Assembly (NCBI RefSeq): GCF_029945705.1 | Contig: NZ_JAQSDC010000056.1 | Span: 1-64,000, forward strand | Direction: 5' to 3' | Length of the DNA stretch: 64,000 bases | DNA from: Methylotenera sp. | GTDB lineage: Bacteria > Pseudomonadota > Gammaproteobacteria > Burkholderiales > Methylophilaceae | Shown here: in pieces, positions 29,876-38,995 of the stretch | Layout of the letters: each line of letters starts with the position of its first letter | Position numbering within the stretch: the first letter of the stretch is position 1 | Program-made: the position numbers and the translations under genes | The notes under the pieces: generated by a model | What the model was told of the DNA's origin: nothing | The model's input: only the letters and a program-made list of their open reading frames with translations | Database searches by the model: none

Positions 29876-29987
29876 TTAGTCGTTAATCAGTAACATTGCA
29901 GTATTGCTATGACCGAATAGAGCGCATTATTCATCTCACGTTGTAGCGATAAATAAATGTGCAGCAACGAATTTAATTAACGACTAA
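29876..29987 (+). promoter_or_regulatory. Candidate structured leader of pqqA (long-range 12-bp stem)
   Basis: TTAGTCGTTAAT (29876-29887) is the exact reverse complement of ATTAACGACTAA (29976-29987), 88 bases apart. The enclosed region can form GAATA/TATTC (29915-29919 with 29928-29932) and CGTTG/CAACG (29939-29943 with 29965-29969). The 3' arm ends 3-4 bases before the AGGA of the pqqA ribosome-binding site. As RNA this is a closed multi-stem leader that could control PqqA translation. If transcription starts inside it, the repeat would be DNA-level operators instead. I know of no named element matching it. Confidence 0.5.
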
Positions 29988-30002
29988 AAAAGGAAATTTA
30001 TC

Positions 30003-30074
30003 ATGTGGACAACACCAGCAGCTACAGAAATGCGTTTTGGCTTTGAAGTTACAATGTACGTAATGAACAAGTAA
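30003..30074 (+). CDS. pqqA: PQQ precursor peptide PqqA
   Basis: PqqA is the 23-residue ribosomal peptide whose Glu and Tyr are cross-linked by PqqE/PqqD to start pyrroloquinoline quinone synthesis. The peptide starts MWTTPA and has the conserved E-x3-Y pair as Glu15 and Tyr19 in the segment FEVTMY. AAAAAAGGAAA gives a strong ribosome-binding site. A terminator-like hairpin separates it from pqqB, the usual device for making much more PqqA than enzymes. Confidence 0.96.
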   Translation: MWTTPAATEMRFGFEVTMYVMNK

Positions 30075-30085
30075 TTTGTTCAAAT

Positions 30086-30116
30086 AAAAGGCTGTCATTT
30101 TTGACAGCCTTTTTTT
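30086..30116 (+). terminator. Attenuator/terminator between pqqA and pqqB
   Basis: GGCTGTCA (30090-30097) pairs with TGACAGCC (30102-30109) around a T4 loop, with A-run before and seven T after. It lies 12 bp past the pqqA stop and 59 bp before pqqB. Partial read-through would give excess PqqA. Confidence 0.88.
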
Positions 30117-30174
30117 ATTCTGATGCTTTTAAAACAGCGTAAAATTTAGTTTTAATTTAAATAAAAAGAGTCTC

Positions 30175-31089
30175 ATGTATATACACGTATTAGGGTCAGG
30201 GGCTGGTGGTGGGTTTCCTCAGTGGAATTGTAATTGTGAAAACTGTAAAGGCGTTCGTGCTGGCACAATTAAAGCTTCAGCGCGTACACAGTCTTCAATA
30301 GCGGTGAGTGCTGACGGCGTTAACTGGATACTATTTAACGCATCACCTGACATTAAAAAGCAATTAGATGATTTCCCTGCGTTTCAACCTGCACGCCTAG
30401 TTCGCGACACTGCAATTTCGGCGATTGTCATTACCGATGCACAAATTGACCATGTCACTGGTTTGCTTACACTGCGCGAGCATAACAAACCTTGGGAAAT
30501 TTATTGTACCGATGCGGTAAAGGATGATTTAACTACTGGCTTTCCAGTATTTAATATTTTAGGCTATTTCCGTGGTATTAATCACCATGAAATCGTTACT
30601 GACCAATCCATATTCACCATTCCTAGCGCAGCAGGCATAGAGTTTACCGCGGTACCATTATTAAGTAATGCACCGCCTTACTCTCCGCGCAGAGACAAAC
30701 CTGTGCCTGGCGACAATATTGGCATGCACATTAAAGACACGCGCACAGGAAAAAGTTTATTCTACGCACCAGGTTTGGGTGTGGCCGAGCCACATGTACT
30801 GGAATATATGCGTAACGCAGATTGTATTTTGGTGGATGGTACTGTTTGGACTGATGATGAAATGTCTAAAGAAGGCATTAGCGATAAACGTGCAAGTGAA
30901 ATGGGCCATTTAGATCAATCAAGTGATGGCGGCATTATGAGTATTTTGAATGCGATGGAGAAACCACGCAAAATATTGATTCATATCAACAACACTAATC
31001 CAATTCTGAATGAAGATTCATCCCAACGTGCCACATTGAATAAAGCAGGCATTGAGGTTGCCTATGATGGTATGGACATCATTCTTTAG
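30175..31089 (+). CDS. pqqB: PQQ biosynthesis protein PqqB
   Basis: PqqB is a metallo-beta-lactamase-fold protein, reported to act as a hydroxylase on the tyrosine of the PQQ intermediate. The 304-residue length is typical. It has [15 protein letters not shown], the CxxC-type NCNCENCKG and the atypical metal motif [13 protein letters not shown]. It is followed by pqqC after 9 bp. Confidence 0.95.
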   Translation: MYIHVLGSGAGGGFPQWNCNCENCKGVRAGTIKASARTQSSIAVSADGVNWILFNASPDIKKQLDDFPAFQPARLVRDTAISAIVITDAQIDHVTGLLTLREHNKPWEIYCTDAVKDDLTTGFPVFNILGYFRGINHHEIVTDQSIFTIPSAAGIEFTAVPLLSNAPPYSPRRDKPVPGDNIGMHIKDTRTGKSLFYAPGLGVAEPHVLEYMRNADCILVDGTVWTDDEMSKEGISDKRASEMGHLDQSSDGGIMSILNAMEKPRKILIHINNTNPILNEDSSQRATLNKAGIEVAYDGMDIIL

Positions 31090-31098
31090 GAGAAAAAA

Positions 31099-31875
31099 AT
31101 GAACGCAATTGCAAAAGATAATCTATCTCAAAATATGCCGTGGTCACGTGAAGAATTTGAAGAAAAACTTCGTGAAAAAGGCAAGGGCTATCATATTTAT
31201 CATCCGTTTCACGTGATGATGTATGAAGGTAAATTGACCAAAGAGCAATTGCAATGCTGGGTGGCAAATCGCTTCTATTACCAAATTGCGATTCCGATGA
31301 AAGATGGGGCAATTCTCTCTAATTGTCCAGATGTTGAAGTGCGTAAGCAATGGATAGTGCGAATTACTGACCATGACGGCGTGGGTGATACTGTCGGTGG
31401 CATTGAAGCGTGGATTCAACTTGGCGCCGCAGTTGGCCTAAGCCGTGAAGATATTGTGAGCTTAAAAATGGTGAGTCCTGGTGTGCGTTTTGCTGTGGAT
31501 GCCTATATCAATTTTGCTAAACAGCGTCCATGGCAAGAGTCTGTATGTTCAAGTTTAACCGAACTATTTGCACCGCACATACACCAACAACGTATTAGTT
31601 CATGGCCTACTATGTACCCTTGGATTAAAGAAGAAGGTTTAACTTACTTTAAAAAGCGTTTAACAGAAGCGCGCCGTGATGTAGAGCAGGGCTTGGGTGT
31701 TACCTTAGATTATTTTAGTACCTCACGTGAAATGCAAATGCGCGCACTAGAAATTTTACAGTTCAAATTAAACGTTTTATGGGTAATTGCAGACTCCATC
31801 ATGCTGGCTTCAACGCTTGATATTAAGATTGATGGTAAAGATTACTTCCATCAGCCAGTTATTCATTTTGACTAA
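31099..31875 (+). CDS. pqqC: Pyrroloquinoline-quinone synthase PqqC
   Basis: PqqC is a cofactorless oxidase that closes the ring and oxidises the precursor to PQQ. The 258-residue all-helical protein has the family segments [36 protein letters not shown] and RITDHDG. An AGGAGAAAAAA ribosome-binding site precedes the ATG. Confidence 0.96.
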   Translation: MNAIAKDNLSQNMPWSREEFEEKLREKGKGYHIYHPFHVMMYEGKLTKEQLQCWVANRFYYQIAIPMKDGAILSNCPDVEVRKQWIVRITDHDGVGDTVGGIEAWIQLGAAVGLSREDIVSLKMVSPGVRFAVDAYINFAKQRPWQESVCSSLTELFAPHIHQQRISSWPTMYPWIKEEGLTYFKKRLTEARRDVEQGLGVTLDYFSTSREMQMRALEILQFKLNVLWVIADSIMLASTLDIKIDGKDYFHQPVIHFD

Positions 31876-31914
31876 AACTTACGATTCAACTCTTGTGATT
31901 TTATTGGAAATATA

Positions 31915-32223
31915 ATGGAAAATTTAGCAATAGATCCTACACTATCAGGCATTCAGCTCACAGATGTGTTTTCGATTGCCATGCACCATCGCTTTCAATG
32001 GGAAGAGGCCCAGCAAAGCTACGTGATTCTTTTTCCAGAAGGTATGGTTAAACTGCACGGTGGAGCAGGTGAGGTAATCAAGCGGGTTGATGGTAAAGCT
32101 ACTGTGGGAGCGATTGTGGATGAGCTGAAAGTAGCATTTCCAGATGCTACAACCATTGAAGGTGATGTCATTGGCATGTTTGATATGGCATTTGGAAAAG
32201 CTTGGATTCGGAAAGTTAATTAG
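31915..32223 (+). CDS. pqqD: PQQ peptide chaperone PqqD
   Basis: PqqD presents PqqA to the radical-SAM enzyme PqqE. The 102-residue RiPP-recognition-element protein has HHRFQWEEAQQSYVILFPEG, GGAGEVIKRVDGK and TVGAIVDEL, matching the family. It lies 24 bp before pqqE. Methylobacterium has a pqqC-D fusion, but here the genes are separate. Confidence 0.94.
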   Translation: MENLAIDPTLSGIQLTDVFSIAMHHRFQWEEAQQSYVILFPEGMVKLHGGAGEVIKRVDGKATVGAIVDELKVAFPDATTIEGDVIGMFDMAFGKAWIRKVN

Positions 32224-32247
32224 TTTTTATACAGAATGAGATAGCAC

Positions 32248-33477
32248 ATGACACAAACATCGCTTGGTGAGTCAGTAGTTCAAAAAGAAATACATGCGCA
32301 AGCCAAAAATAATGGTGTTGCTGCTAATATTACCCAAACACAGCCGCTTTGGTTATTGGCTGAAGTCACTTATAGGTGCCCATTACATTGCGCTTTTTGT
32401 TACAACCCAACTGATTATGATAAGCATACACAAAACGAATTATCCACAGAGCAGTGGATTCAAGCCTTGCGTGATGCCCGCAAAATGGGTGCAATTCAGT
32501 TAGGCATCTCTGGTGGCGAACCTTTGCTACGTGACGATATTGAAGATATTGTGATTGAAGCTAGAAAGTTGGGTTATTACAGCAACCTGATTACCTCCGG
32601 TGTGGGTTTAACTGAAAAGCGTATTCAAGCTTTTAAAGAAGGTGGCTTAGATCATATTCAACTTTCAATGCATGATATTACTGAAGAAATTAATAACTTC
32701 ATTACTGACACCAAGACCTTTGAATTAAAGAAAAAAGTGGCCGCTATGATTAAAAATCATGGTTATCCAATGGTATTGAATGTGGTGATACACCGCTACA
32801 ACATTGGCCATATGAAAGAAATTTTAGAAATGGCTGAGGCGCTGGGTGCGGATTATATTGAACTTGCCAATACTCAATATTATGGCTGGAGTCTTGTTAA
32901 CCGTAGTCAACTGATGCCATTGAAAGAGCAAATTGATGAAGCTGAGCGCATCACCAATGAGTTCCGCCAAAAAGTGGGCAATAAGATGAAAATCTTTTTT
33001 GTGGTGCCTGATTATTTTGGCGACCGCCCTAAGAAATGCATGAACGGTTGGGGTGAAGTGTTTATGATTGTGACTGCTAACGGCGACGTCTTGCCTTGTC
33101 ACTCTGCACGCGTTTTGCCAAATATGGCATTCCCAAATGTGCGTGAAAATGGTCTGGAATACGCTTGGAAAGAATCGCCAGCATTCAATAAATACCGTGG
33201 AACGGCTTGGATGAAAGGACCTTGTGTCACTTGTCCTGAAAAAATGAATGATTTAGGCGGTTGCCGTTGCCAAGCGTTTTTATTGACAGGCGATGCTGAA
33301 AGTGCCGACCCAGTGTGTTCGCTTTCACCCAATCATCATTTAATTGAAAAAGCCATTGAAGACAGCAAAAACCCTGTAATCGCTAATCAGCCGATTATTT
33401 TTAGAACGGATAAGAACTCTAAAAAATACGCGGCTGGTGATAAAGAGCGAGTAGAAGAGTTTCATGCCTTACCTTAA
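32248..33477 (+). CDS. pqqE: PqqA peptide cyclase PqqE (radical SAM)
   Basis: PqqE forms the C-C bond between Glu and Tyr of PqqA. The 409-residue protein has the radical-SAM CxxxCxxC as C44, C48 and C51 (CPLHCAFC). The C-terminal SPASM region holds extra Cys ligands: CMNGWGEVF, PCHSARV, GPCVTCPEKMNDLGGCRCQ and VCSL. The N-terminus is a little longer than some homologues (about 33 residues before the core). It ends the pqqBCDE run and is followed by a terminator. Confidence 0.96.
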   Translation: MTQTSLGESVVQKEIHAQAKNNGVAANITQTQPLWLLAEVTYRCPLHCAFCYNPTDYDKHTQNELSTEQWIQALRDARKMGAIQLGISGGEPLLRDDIEDIVIEARKLGYYSNLITSGVGLTEKRIQAFKEGGLDHIQLSMHDITEEINNFITDTKTFELKKKVAAMIKNHGYPMVLNVVIHRYNIGHMKEILEMAEALGADYIELANTQYYGWSLVNRSQLMPLKEQIDEAERITNEFRQKVGNKMKIFFVVPDYFGDRPKKCMNGWGEVFMIVTANGDVLPCHSARVLPNMAFPNVRENGLEYAWKESPAFNKYRGTAWMKGPCVTCPEKMNDLGGCRCQAFLLTGDAESADPVCSLSPNHHLIEKAIEDSKNPVIANQPIIFRTDKNSKKYAAGDKERVEEFHALP

Positions 33478-33496
33478 GCTTTAGCAGATATAATAC

Positions 33497-33531
33497 AAAG
33501 CGCGCAGCATTTTAAGCTAGCGCGCTTTTTT
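33497..33531 (+). terminator. Rho-independent terminator of the pqq operon
   Basis: AAAGCGCGC (33497-33505) pairs with GCGCGCTTT (33520-33528), loop 14 nt, ending in six T. It begins 20 bp after the pqqE stop. Confidence 0.85.
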
Positions 33532-33545
33532 CATTATTCAAGTCT

Positions 33546-34745
33546 ATGAACATTAAATCTATCCAATCATCCCATTCTAATTTCTTAGTTTATGTGTTGG
33601 CAAGTCTTGCGGCACTTGCTCCCTTTGCTATTGATACCTATTTGCCAGCATTTCATGTGATGGGTGTGCAACTCGGTGCAAGCGATGTACAAATACAGCA
33701 AAGCCTAACATTTTATCTTTTGCCTTACGCACTCATGACCTTATTTCATGGTGCTATTTCTGATTCAATAGGTCGTATTACCACGATTAAATGGGGTCTA
33801 GGTGTATTTGTGTTGGCATCTATAGGTTGCGCTTTAGCAACGAATATCGAAACATTGTGGTTCTTTCGTGCATTACAAGGTATGTCTGGTGGTGCTGGTA
33901 ATGTGGTGGCTCGTGCAATGGTACGTGACTTGTTTGAAGGTGCACAAGCCCAGCGGGTGATGGCAACGGTGCAAATGCTGTTTGGTATTGCCCCTGCTAT
34001 TGCCCCTATTATTGGTGGATTATTGTTAGGAATTCATTGGCAAGCCATTTTTATTTTCTTAGCAATTTATGCGGCGCTAAGTTTATGGGCGGCGATGCGT
34101 TATTTACCTGAAACCATGACAGTGGAAAAACGTATGCCACTTTCTGTTAAGCAAGTCATCAAAGACTACAAAGTCATCTTTGGTGATAAAGAATTTAATT
34201 ATGTCGTCTTGGCACTGAGTGCGAATTTTGCAGGCTTTTTCTTATACGTGTTAGCTAGCCCAGTGTTTTTAGTGAAGCAGTTAGGTTTTACAGAACATCA
34301 GTTTGGCTACATGTTTATCCCTACTGTCTGCGGCATGATTTTGGGTTCGTATTTGGCAAAACGTGCCGCAGGGCGCTATGCAAAACAAAAAGTAGTTAAA
34401 GTGGCTTATCTGTGGATGGCTTCAATGGTCATCTTGAATGTGGCGATTTGTTATATATTACCCACAAATCCTGTTTTTAACATTTTGCCCATTGCTTTAT
34501 TTAACATCGGTATGGCATTAGCAATGCCCATACTTTCACTTATCGCCCTTGATCGTCATCCTAAAATCAGAGGCACTGCGGCTTCAGGTCAAGCATTTAT
34601 ACAAATGTTGCTGTCGACAGTGTCTGCTGGTTTGATTGTACCTTTAGTCTGGTATGCGCCGTCTGGCTTGGCGTTAGCGATGGCAGGATATTTATTGTTT
34701 GGCTGGGTAATGATTCGTCAAAGCAAATTTTTCAATCAGCCATAA
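33546..34745 (+). CDS. MFS transporter, Bcr/CflA drug-efflux type
   Basis: A 399-residue protein with about 12 predicted membrane helices. The first helix ends in AIDTYLPAFHVM (an antiporter-type Asp-Tyr-Leu-Pro motif of Bcr/CflA). The loop motif GAISDSIGRITTIKWG matches MFS motif A, and GMSGGAGNVVARAMVRDLF is the motif-B/C region. The substrate is unknown. It comes right after the pqq terminator with its own start, so it is probably independent of PQQ. A PQQ-export role is only a thought prompted by position. Confidence 0.85.
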   Translation: MNIKSIQSSHSNFLVYVLASLAALAPFAIDTYLPAFHVMGVQLGASDVQIQQSLTFYLLPYALMTLFHGAISDSIGRITTIKWGLGVFVLASIGCALATNIETLWFFRALQGMSGGAGNVVARAMVRDLFEGAQAQRVMATVQMLFGIAPAIAPIIGGLLLGIHWQAIFIFLAIYAALSLWAAMRYLPETMTVEKRMPLSVKQVIKDYKVIFGDKEFNYVVLALSANFAGFFLYVLASPVFLVKQLGFTEHQFGYMFIPTVCGMILGSYLAKRAAGRYAKQKVVKVAYLWMASMVILNVAICYILPTNPVFNILPIALFNIGMALAMPILSLIALDRHPKIRGTAASGQAFIQMLLSTVSAGLIVPLVWYAPSGLALAMAGYLLFGWVMIRQSKFFNQP

Positions 34746-34798
34746 CTTAGCGCTTAGATTAGCTAATTGCAGAGGCGATTAAATTTACCTTACTTGGG

Positions 34799-35305
34799 CT
34801 ATTTGTTTAAACTCTCTGTTTTCCAAAGTAAATACACCCGACAATCAAATTCTAATTGATGGTAATTAGGTTCCATATGCTGGCAAAGTTGATAGAAAGC
34901 TTTGTCATGATCTCGTTCTTTTAGGTGCGCAAGTTCGTGCACAACAATCATTTTTAAAAAATCCGCAGGTGTTTCTTTAAAGAACGAAGAAATTCGTATT
35001 TCTTTTTTAGCTTTAAGCTTGCCGCCCTGTATGCGTGAGATTGCAGTATTCAATCCTAGTGCATGATGATCGACAGTTAAGCGGTTGTCATAATGCACTT
35101 TGTCTAGCAATGGCGCATTGCGCAAAAAAGTTTGCTTCAACTCGTTGCTATAGATGTACAAAGCTTTGTCAGTTTGAATCTGGTGCGATTCTGGATAACG
35201 TTGCGCGATGTATTCGCCTAGCATGTCTTGAGATTGTAACTGCCGAATCTTCTCCTGCAGAGAAGCCGCGTAATGTTGCAAGTATTTGAGTGGAGGTGGT
35301 GTCAT
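34799..35305 (-). CDS. YgjP-like zinc metallopeptidase (DUF45)
   Basis: A 168-residue protein with the metalloprotease motif HELAHLKERDH and a further conserved C-terminal block NYHQLEFDCRVYLLW. This is the pattern of YgjP/WLM-type minigluzincins. It is shorter than typical YgjP (about 230) and shows no signal peptide, so it is likely cytoplasmic. The substrate is unknown. It diverges from the unknown gene at 35552 across a 246-bp gap. Confidence 0.8.
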   Translation of the reverse strand: MTPPPLKYLQHYAASLQEKIRQLQSQDMLGEYIAQRYPESHQIQTDKALYIYSNELKQTFLRNAPLLDKVHYDNRLTVDHHALGLNTAISRIQGGKLKAKKEIRISSFFKETPADFLKMIVVHELAHLKERDHDKAFYQLCQHMEPNYHQLEFDCRVYLLWKTESLNK

Positions 35306-35551
35306 ACATTTTTAATTATTATACAAACTTTAATTCAGTCTTGAAGATTCTTGAGGTTTTTTATCTAGTGTTCCGAGTTCAATTCAAGTGATAAATTGCC
35401 ACTGATACCCATTTTTGTTCTTTAAATTGAAAAGCTTACCCTCCATTTAAAATGCATTATATCTTGTGTATTAGTAAGTTTGTATTTGGGTTTTATAGAG
35501 ACGCTGAACAGCAACAACAGTAAGTGACGTTATTAGAAAGTAGAGCAGATA

Positions 35552-36211
35552 ATGAATAAGAGCCGTGAACATGTCGCATTAAGTGCATATCTAAATCTTT
35601 TAGAGCGTAAAGGCTTTACCAAAGTTGAACTTCGGCAGCGTGAGGTTATTATACTTAAGCTTATTCCATGGATTGAAAATATTCATTGTGATGGCAACGC
35701 CTTTAGGGATGCGGTAGAGCAGTTGTTTAAAAACTTAGACAAATCAATGTGGTTTAGTTATTTGCCGGTGATTAGAGAGTTTTTTTCATTTTGGATAGAC
35801 GATATTAAAGCGGTTGTCGCGATGAATCAAGATAATGCCTTTGGTGCAAATTTAATGAAATGGAAACCAGGTGAGACTGAATTAAAAAATTTGTGGGAAT
35901 CATTAGATAAGCATACGTTAACAAAATCAGAGATGCAGCCATTAGAGGAGTATGAGAAAGTGTTGCGCGGTAACGGAGTAGAGGAGTTCGCAGTCAGCGC
36001 ATGTAAAAAATTAGCTAAACTTCTATTGATTCTATTACGGAGTGCTCCACATAAACAACCAGTCGCCTACCGGCATGCTGTCGATGCAAACTTGACTTTA
36101 TTCTCATCAAATGAGGCTTATAAAGTCATATTGAAAGTTGGACGAGAGTTTTATTACTTTTGGAAAGGTGATGTAAATGCAGCTGATTTGGATCAACACG
36201 TCCATGCTTAA
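35552..36211 (+). CDS. Unknown protein made of two related halves
   Basis: I do not recognise this 219-residue protein. It has no signal peptide or membrane helix. Residues 7-87 and 128-210 look like two copies of one helical unit. Y13, L17 and G21 of copy one match Y134, L138 and G142 of copy two; FRDAV (51-55) matches YRHAV (173-177); and EFFSFW (76-81) matches EFYYFW (199-204), with only 1-2 residue shifts. A polar linker of about 40 residues joins them. The pattern loosely recalls the SAM-like core-binding domain of tyrosine recombinases, but no catalytic domain is present. AAAGTAGAGCAGATA lies before the ATG. Confidence 0.8.
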   Translation: MNKSREHVALSAYLNLLERKGFTKVELRQREVIILKLIPWIENIHCDGNAFRDAVEQLFKNLDKSMWFSYLPVIREFFSFWIDDIKAVVAMNQDNAFGANLMKWKPGETELKNLWESLDKHTLTKSEMQPLEEYEKVLRGNGVEEFAVSACKKLAKLLLILLRSAPHKQPVAYRHAVDANLTLFSSNEAYKVILKVGREFYYFWKGDVNAADLDQHVHA

Positions 36212-36250
36212 TCGACTTAGTTGTTGAGTATCTTGCGTCATAATAAAAAT

Positions 36251-36279
36251 AAAAAAGGAGACGAAAGTCTCCTTTTTTT
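36251..36279. terminator. Bidirectional terminator between the unknown gene and ferredoxin
   Basis: A-run, GGAGAC, GAAA tetraloop, GTCTCC, T-run. It lies between convergent genes and can serve both strands. Confidence 0.9.
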
Positions 36280-36323
36280 AATACTACTTTTAACTAAATC
36301 TCTTTAATTAAAAAATGAAAACG

Positions 36324-36647
36324 TTATTCGATTAATAAATCACGCTTACCTGGTACACCGTTCATTGCTTCTGCATCTTCTAGCGCTGCTTTACGTGAGG
36401 TAATGACTGGCCATAACTCAGCCAATCGCGCATTTAAGGCGATAAATTCTTGTTGATCTGCTGGTACATCATCCTCTGCAAAAATTGCTTCAGCGGGGCA
36501 CTCTGCAACGCATAGTGTGCAATCAATACACTCATCTGGATTAATTGCTAAGAAGTTAGGGCCTTCTACAAAGCAATCTACAGGGCAAACATCAACGCAA
36601 TCAGTAAATTTGCATTGAATACAGTTTTCAGTAACGACATAGGTCAT
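36324..36647 (-). CDS. fdxA: 7Fe-type ferredoxin (FdxA)
   Basis: A 107-residue small electron carrier. Cysteines C9, C12, C17 and C21 ([13 protein letters not shown]), then C40, C43, C46 and C50 ([11 protein letters not shown]) plus C25 give the [3Fe-4S]/[4Fe-4S] set of FdxA. The tail contains the usual [20 protein letters not shown]. It lies 96 bp downstream of cysN on the same strand. It may supply electrons to the sulfite reductase, since no CysJ is present, but this is inference. Confidence 0.93.
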   Translation of the reverse strand: MTYVVTENCIQCKFTDCVDVCPVDCFVEGPNFLAINPDECIDCTLCVAECPAEAIFAEDDVPADQQEFIALNARLAELWPVITSRKAALEDAEAMNGVPGKRDLLIE

Positions 36648-36743
36648 TTTTAGTTCCTTAACAGCTATAAAGCGTAAAACGCTATTTTATTTGAAATTTA
36701 ATTAATTTGCATGGCTTAATTGCTGCGCTATACCAAACAAGGC

Positions 36744-38027
36744 TTAAACAATCATCCCAGCGCCAACCGTATTGTTTGTACTTTCGTCGATGACAATAAA
36801 AGCACCAGTTGCGCGGTTAGCACTGTAACTATCAACCATAAGAGGTTGTGCTAACTTGAAGGTAATGCGCGCAATATCATTCATTTTTAAGTCAGAAGTC
36901 GCTTGTTCTTCAAGCGTATTCACATCTACTTTGTATGCAATAGCGCCGACTTTAGCCTTTGACTCGCGCGTAGTGTGACGAATCACATAAGTACGAGCAG
37001 GGGATAATGGCGTTTCTGACAACCAGCAAACAAAGGCTTCGATTTGTTTAACAGGTTCAATGGTGCTGCCTGTTTTTACAATCATGTCGCCGCGTGAAGT
37101 ATCAATTTCGTCTTCTAGCAATAGCGTGACGCTTTGCTCAGTTTGTGCGCTTTGTAATTGCTCATCACCAATTTGAATGGCTTTAACTTTAGATTGATAG
37201 CCGTTTGGTAATACAGTCACAGCATCGCCTACGGCAATGTAGCCGCTTTCGATTCTACCCATAAAGCCTCTAAAGTCATGTAAATCAGCATCTGCACTGG
37301 CGTGCGGGCGACATACAAATTGCACTGGAAAGCGGAACTCTTCATCATTTTCAGTATGTGCTGCAGGTGCTTTTTCTAGCATCTCAAGTAGCGTTTCGCC
37401 TGTGTACCAAGGCATGTTCTCTAAGCGGTCAACCAACATGTCGCCAGTTAAGGCAGACATTGGAATGAACTTAATATCTCTAGCTTGTGCAAAGCCAATT
37501 TCATTGGCAAACGTTAGATAATCTGCACAGATTTTGTCGTAAGTGGCTTGGTCGTAATTCACTAAGTCCATTTTGTTCACGGCAACTACAATATGCTGAA
37601 TACCAACCAAATGCGCTAAATAGCTGTGACGACGTGTTTGCGTTAAAACGCCACGTCGCGCATCAATTAAGATAATCGCTAAATTAGCGGTGGACGCAGC
37701 CGTTACCATATTGCGAGTGTATTGTTCGTGACCAGGCGCATCGGCAATAATGTATTTACGTGTACCTGTGCTGAAGTAACGATAAGCTACGTCAATGGTA
37801 ATGCCTTGCTCACGTTCAGCTTGCAAGCCATCGGTCAATAGAGACAAATCTACCGCTTCCATACCGCGCTTTTTCGAGGTGTTCGAAATTTGCGTTAATG
37901 TGTCTGCCAAAATGGTTTTGGTATCAAATAAGAGGCGGCCGATAAGCGTACTTTTTCCGTCATCGACAGAGCCGCAAGTCATAAAGCGCAAAAGACTATC
38001 GTTATGTTGTTTTGTTACATTGCTCAT
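36744..38027 (-). CDS. cysN: Sulfate adenylyltransferase subunit 1 (GTPase)
   Basis: CysN drives APS formation by CysD with GTP hydrolysis. The 427-residue protein has the GTPase motifs GSVDDGKSTLIG (about 19-30), DAPGHEQYTRNM and NKMDLV, then the two beta-barrel domains. There is no fused APS kinase (CysC), in line with direct APS reduction by the neighbouring CysH. The start abuts the cysD stop with no gap. Confidence 0.96.
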   Translation of the reverse strand: MSNVTKQHNDSLLRFMTCGSVDDGKSTLIGRLLFDTKTILADTLTQISNTSKKRGMEAVDLSLLTDGLQAEREQGITIDVAYRYFSTGTRKYIIADAPGHEQYTRNMVTAASTANLAIILIDARRGVLTQTRRHSYLAHLVGIQHIVVAVNKMDLVNYDQATYDKICADYLTFANEIGFAQARDIKFIPMSALTGDMLVDRLENMPWYTGETLLEMLEKAPAAHTENDEEFRFPVQFVCRPHASADADLHDFRGFMGRIESGYIAVGDAVTVLPNGYQSKVKAIQIGDEQLQSAQTEQSVTLLLEDEIDTSRGDMIVKTGSTIEPVKQIEAFVCWLSETPLSPARTYVIRHTTRESKAKVGAIAYKVDVNTLEEQATSDLKMNDIARITFKLAQPLMVDSYSANRATGAFIVIDESTNNTVGAGMIV

Positions 38028-38978
38028 TTAGAAATAGCCTTCTTTTTTACGTTGTTCCATTGATGCGTCAGAGGTTTGGTCATCTAAGCGCGTTGCGCCA
38101 CGCTCTGTAATGGTCGATGTTGCAGTTTCAAGTACAATTTTAGAAACGGTATCAGCATCTGAAATTACTGGTGCGGTACAGCTAATGTCGCCAACCGTTC
38201 TAAAGCGTACTTGCATGTTGATGATTTCTTCGCCAGCTTTCACAGGGTTGGTCACCTCGCCATTGACAAGCGGCACATTCACTGGCACGATTGAGCCGCC
38301 ACGCATGACCACGTCGCGTTGATGGGCGAAATAGATGCTTGGTAATTGTAGTTTTTCACGTTCGATATATTGCCAAACGTCCATTTCAGTCCAGTTTGAA
38401 ATAGGGAAAGCGCGAATGTTCTCGCCTTTGTGTGAACGAGCGTTGTACAAGCTCCACAATTCTGGGCGCTGATTTTTCGGATCCCATTGACCGAATTCAT
38501 CGCGGAAACTCATGATACGTTCTTTAGCGCGGGCCTTTTCTTCATCACGGCGTGCGCCGCCAATGCAGCAATCAAAACCAAATTCTTCAATCGCTTCAAG
38601 TAGCGTGACGGATTGGTGTTTGTTGCGCGATTCATCGGCTGATTTCAACACGACAGTACCGCGTTTCATTGAATCTTCAACTGAGCGCACAATTAAGCGT
38701 TCGCCCAATTCAGCAGCACGCTGATCGCGGAAATCAATCACTTCTTGGTAATTGTGACCAGTATCAATGTGCATTAATGGAAACGGAAAGCGACCTGGGC
38801 GAAAAGCTTTTTCAGCTAAACGTAAAATACATAGTGAATCTTTACCACCCGAGAACAGCAACACTGGATTTGAGCATTGACCTGCAACTTCGCGCAAAAT
38901 ATAAATAGCTTCGGACTCTAGCCAATCTAAATGCGACAGGGGTTGGTGATTTATTTTTTCTTTATTTAACATATTCAA
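38028..38978 (-). CDS. cysD: Sulfate adenylyltransferase subunit 2
   Basis: CysD makes adenosine 5'-phosphosulfate from ATP and sulfate. The 316-residue PP-loop enzyme carries SGGKDS (43-48), the segment GGARRDEEKARAKERI and FPISNWTEMDVWQYI. Its order with cysN and cysH on the minus strand is a standard assimilatory operon. Confidence 0.96.
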   Translation of the reverse strand: MNMLNKEKINHQPLSHLDWLESEAIYILREVAGQCSNPVLLFSGGKDSLCILRLAEKAFRPGRFPFPLMHIDTGHNYQEVIDFRDQRAAELGERLIVRSVEDSMKRGTVVLKSADESRNKHQSVTLLEAIEEFGFDCCIGGARRDEEKARAKERIMSFRDEFGQWDPKNQRPELWSLYNARSHKGENIRAFPISNWTEMDVWQYIEREKLQLPSIYFAHQRDVVMRGGSIVPVNVPLVNGEVTNPVKAGEEIINMQVRFRTVGDISCTAPVISDADTVSKIVLETATSTITERGATRLDDQTSDASMEQRKKEGYF

Positions 38979-38995
38979 TAGCTTACTTTATATAA

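Noticed and set aside
29895-29933. Possible sigma-70 promoter inside the pqqA leader (TTGCTA and TTATTC)
   Set aside because: Both boxes are weak matches. It is kept only as an alternative to the leader-RNA idea and not listed as a promoter.
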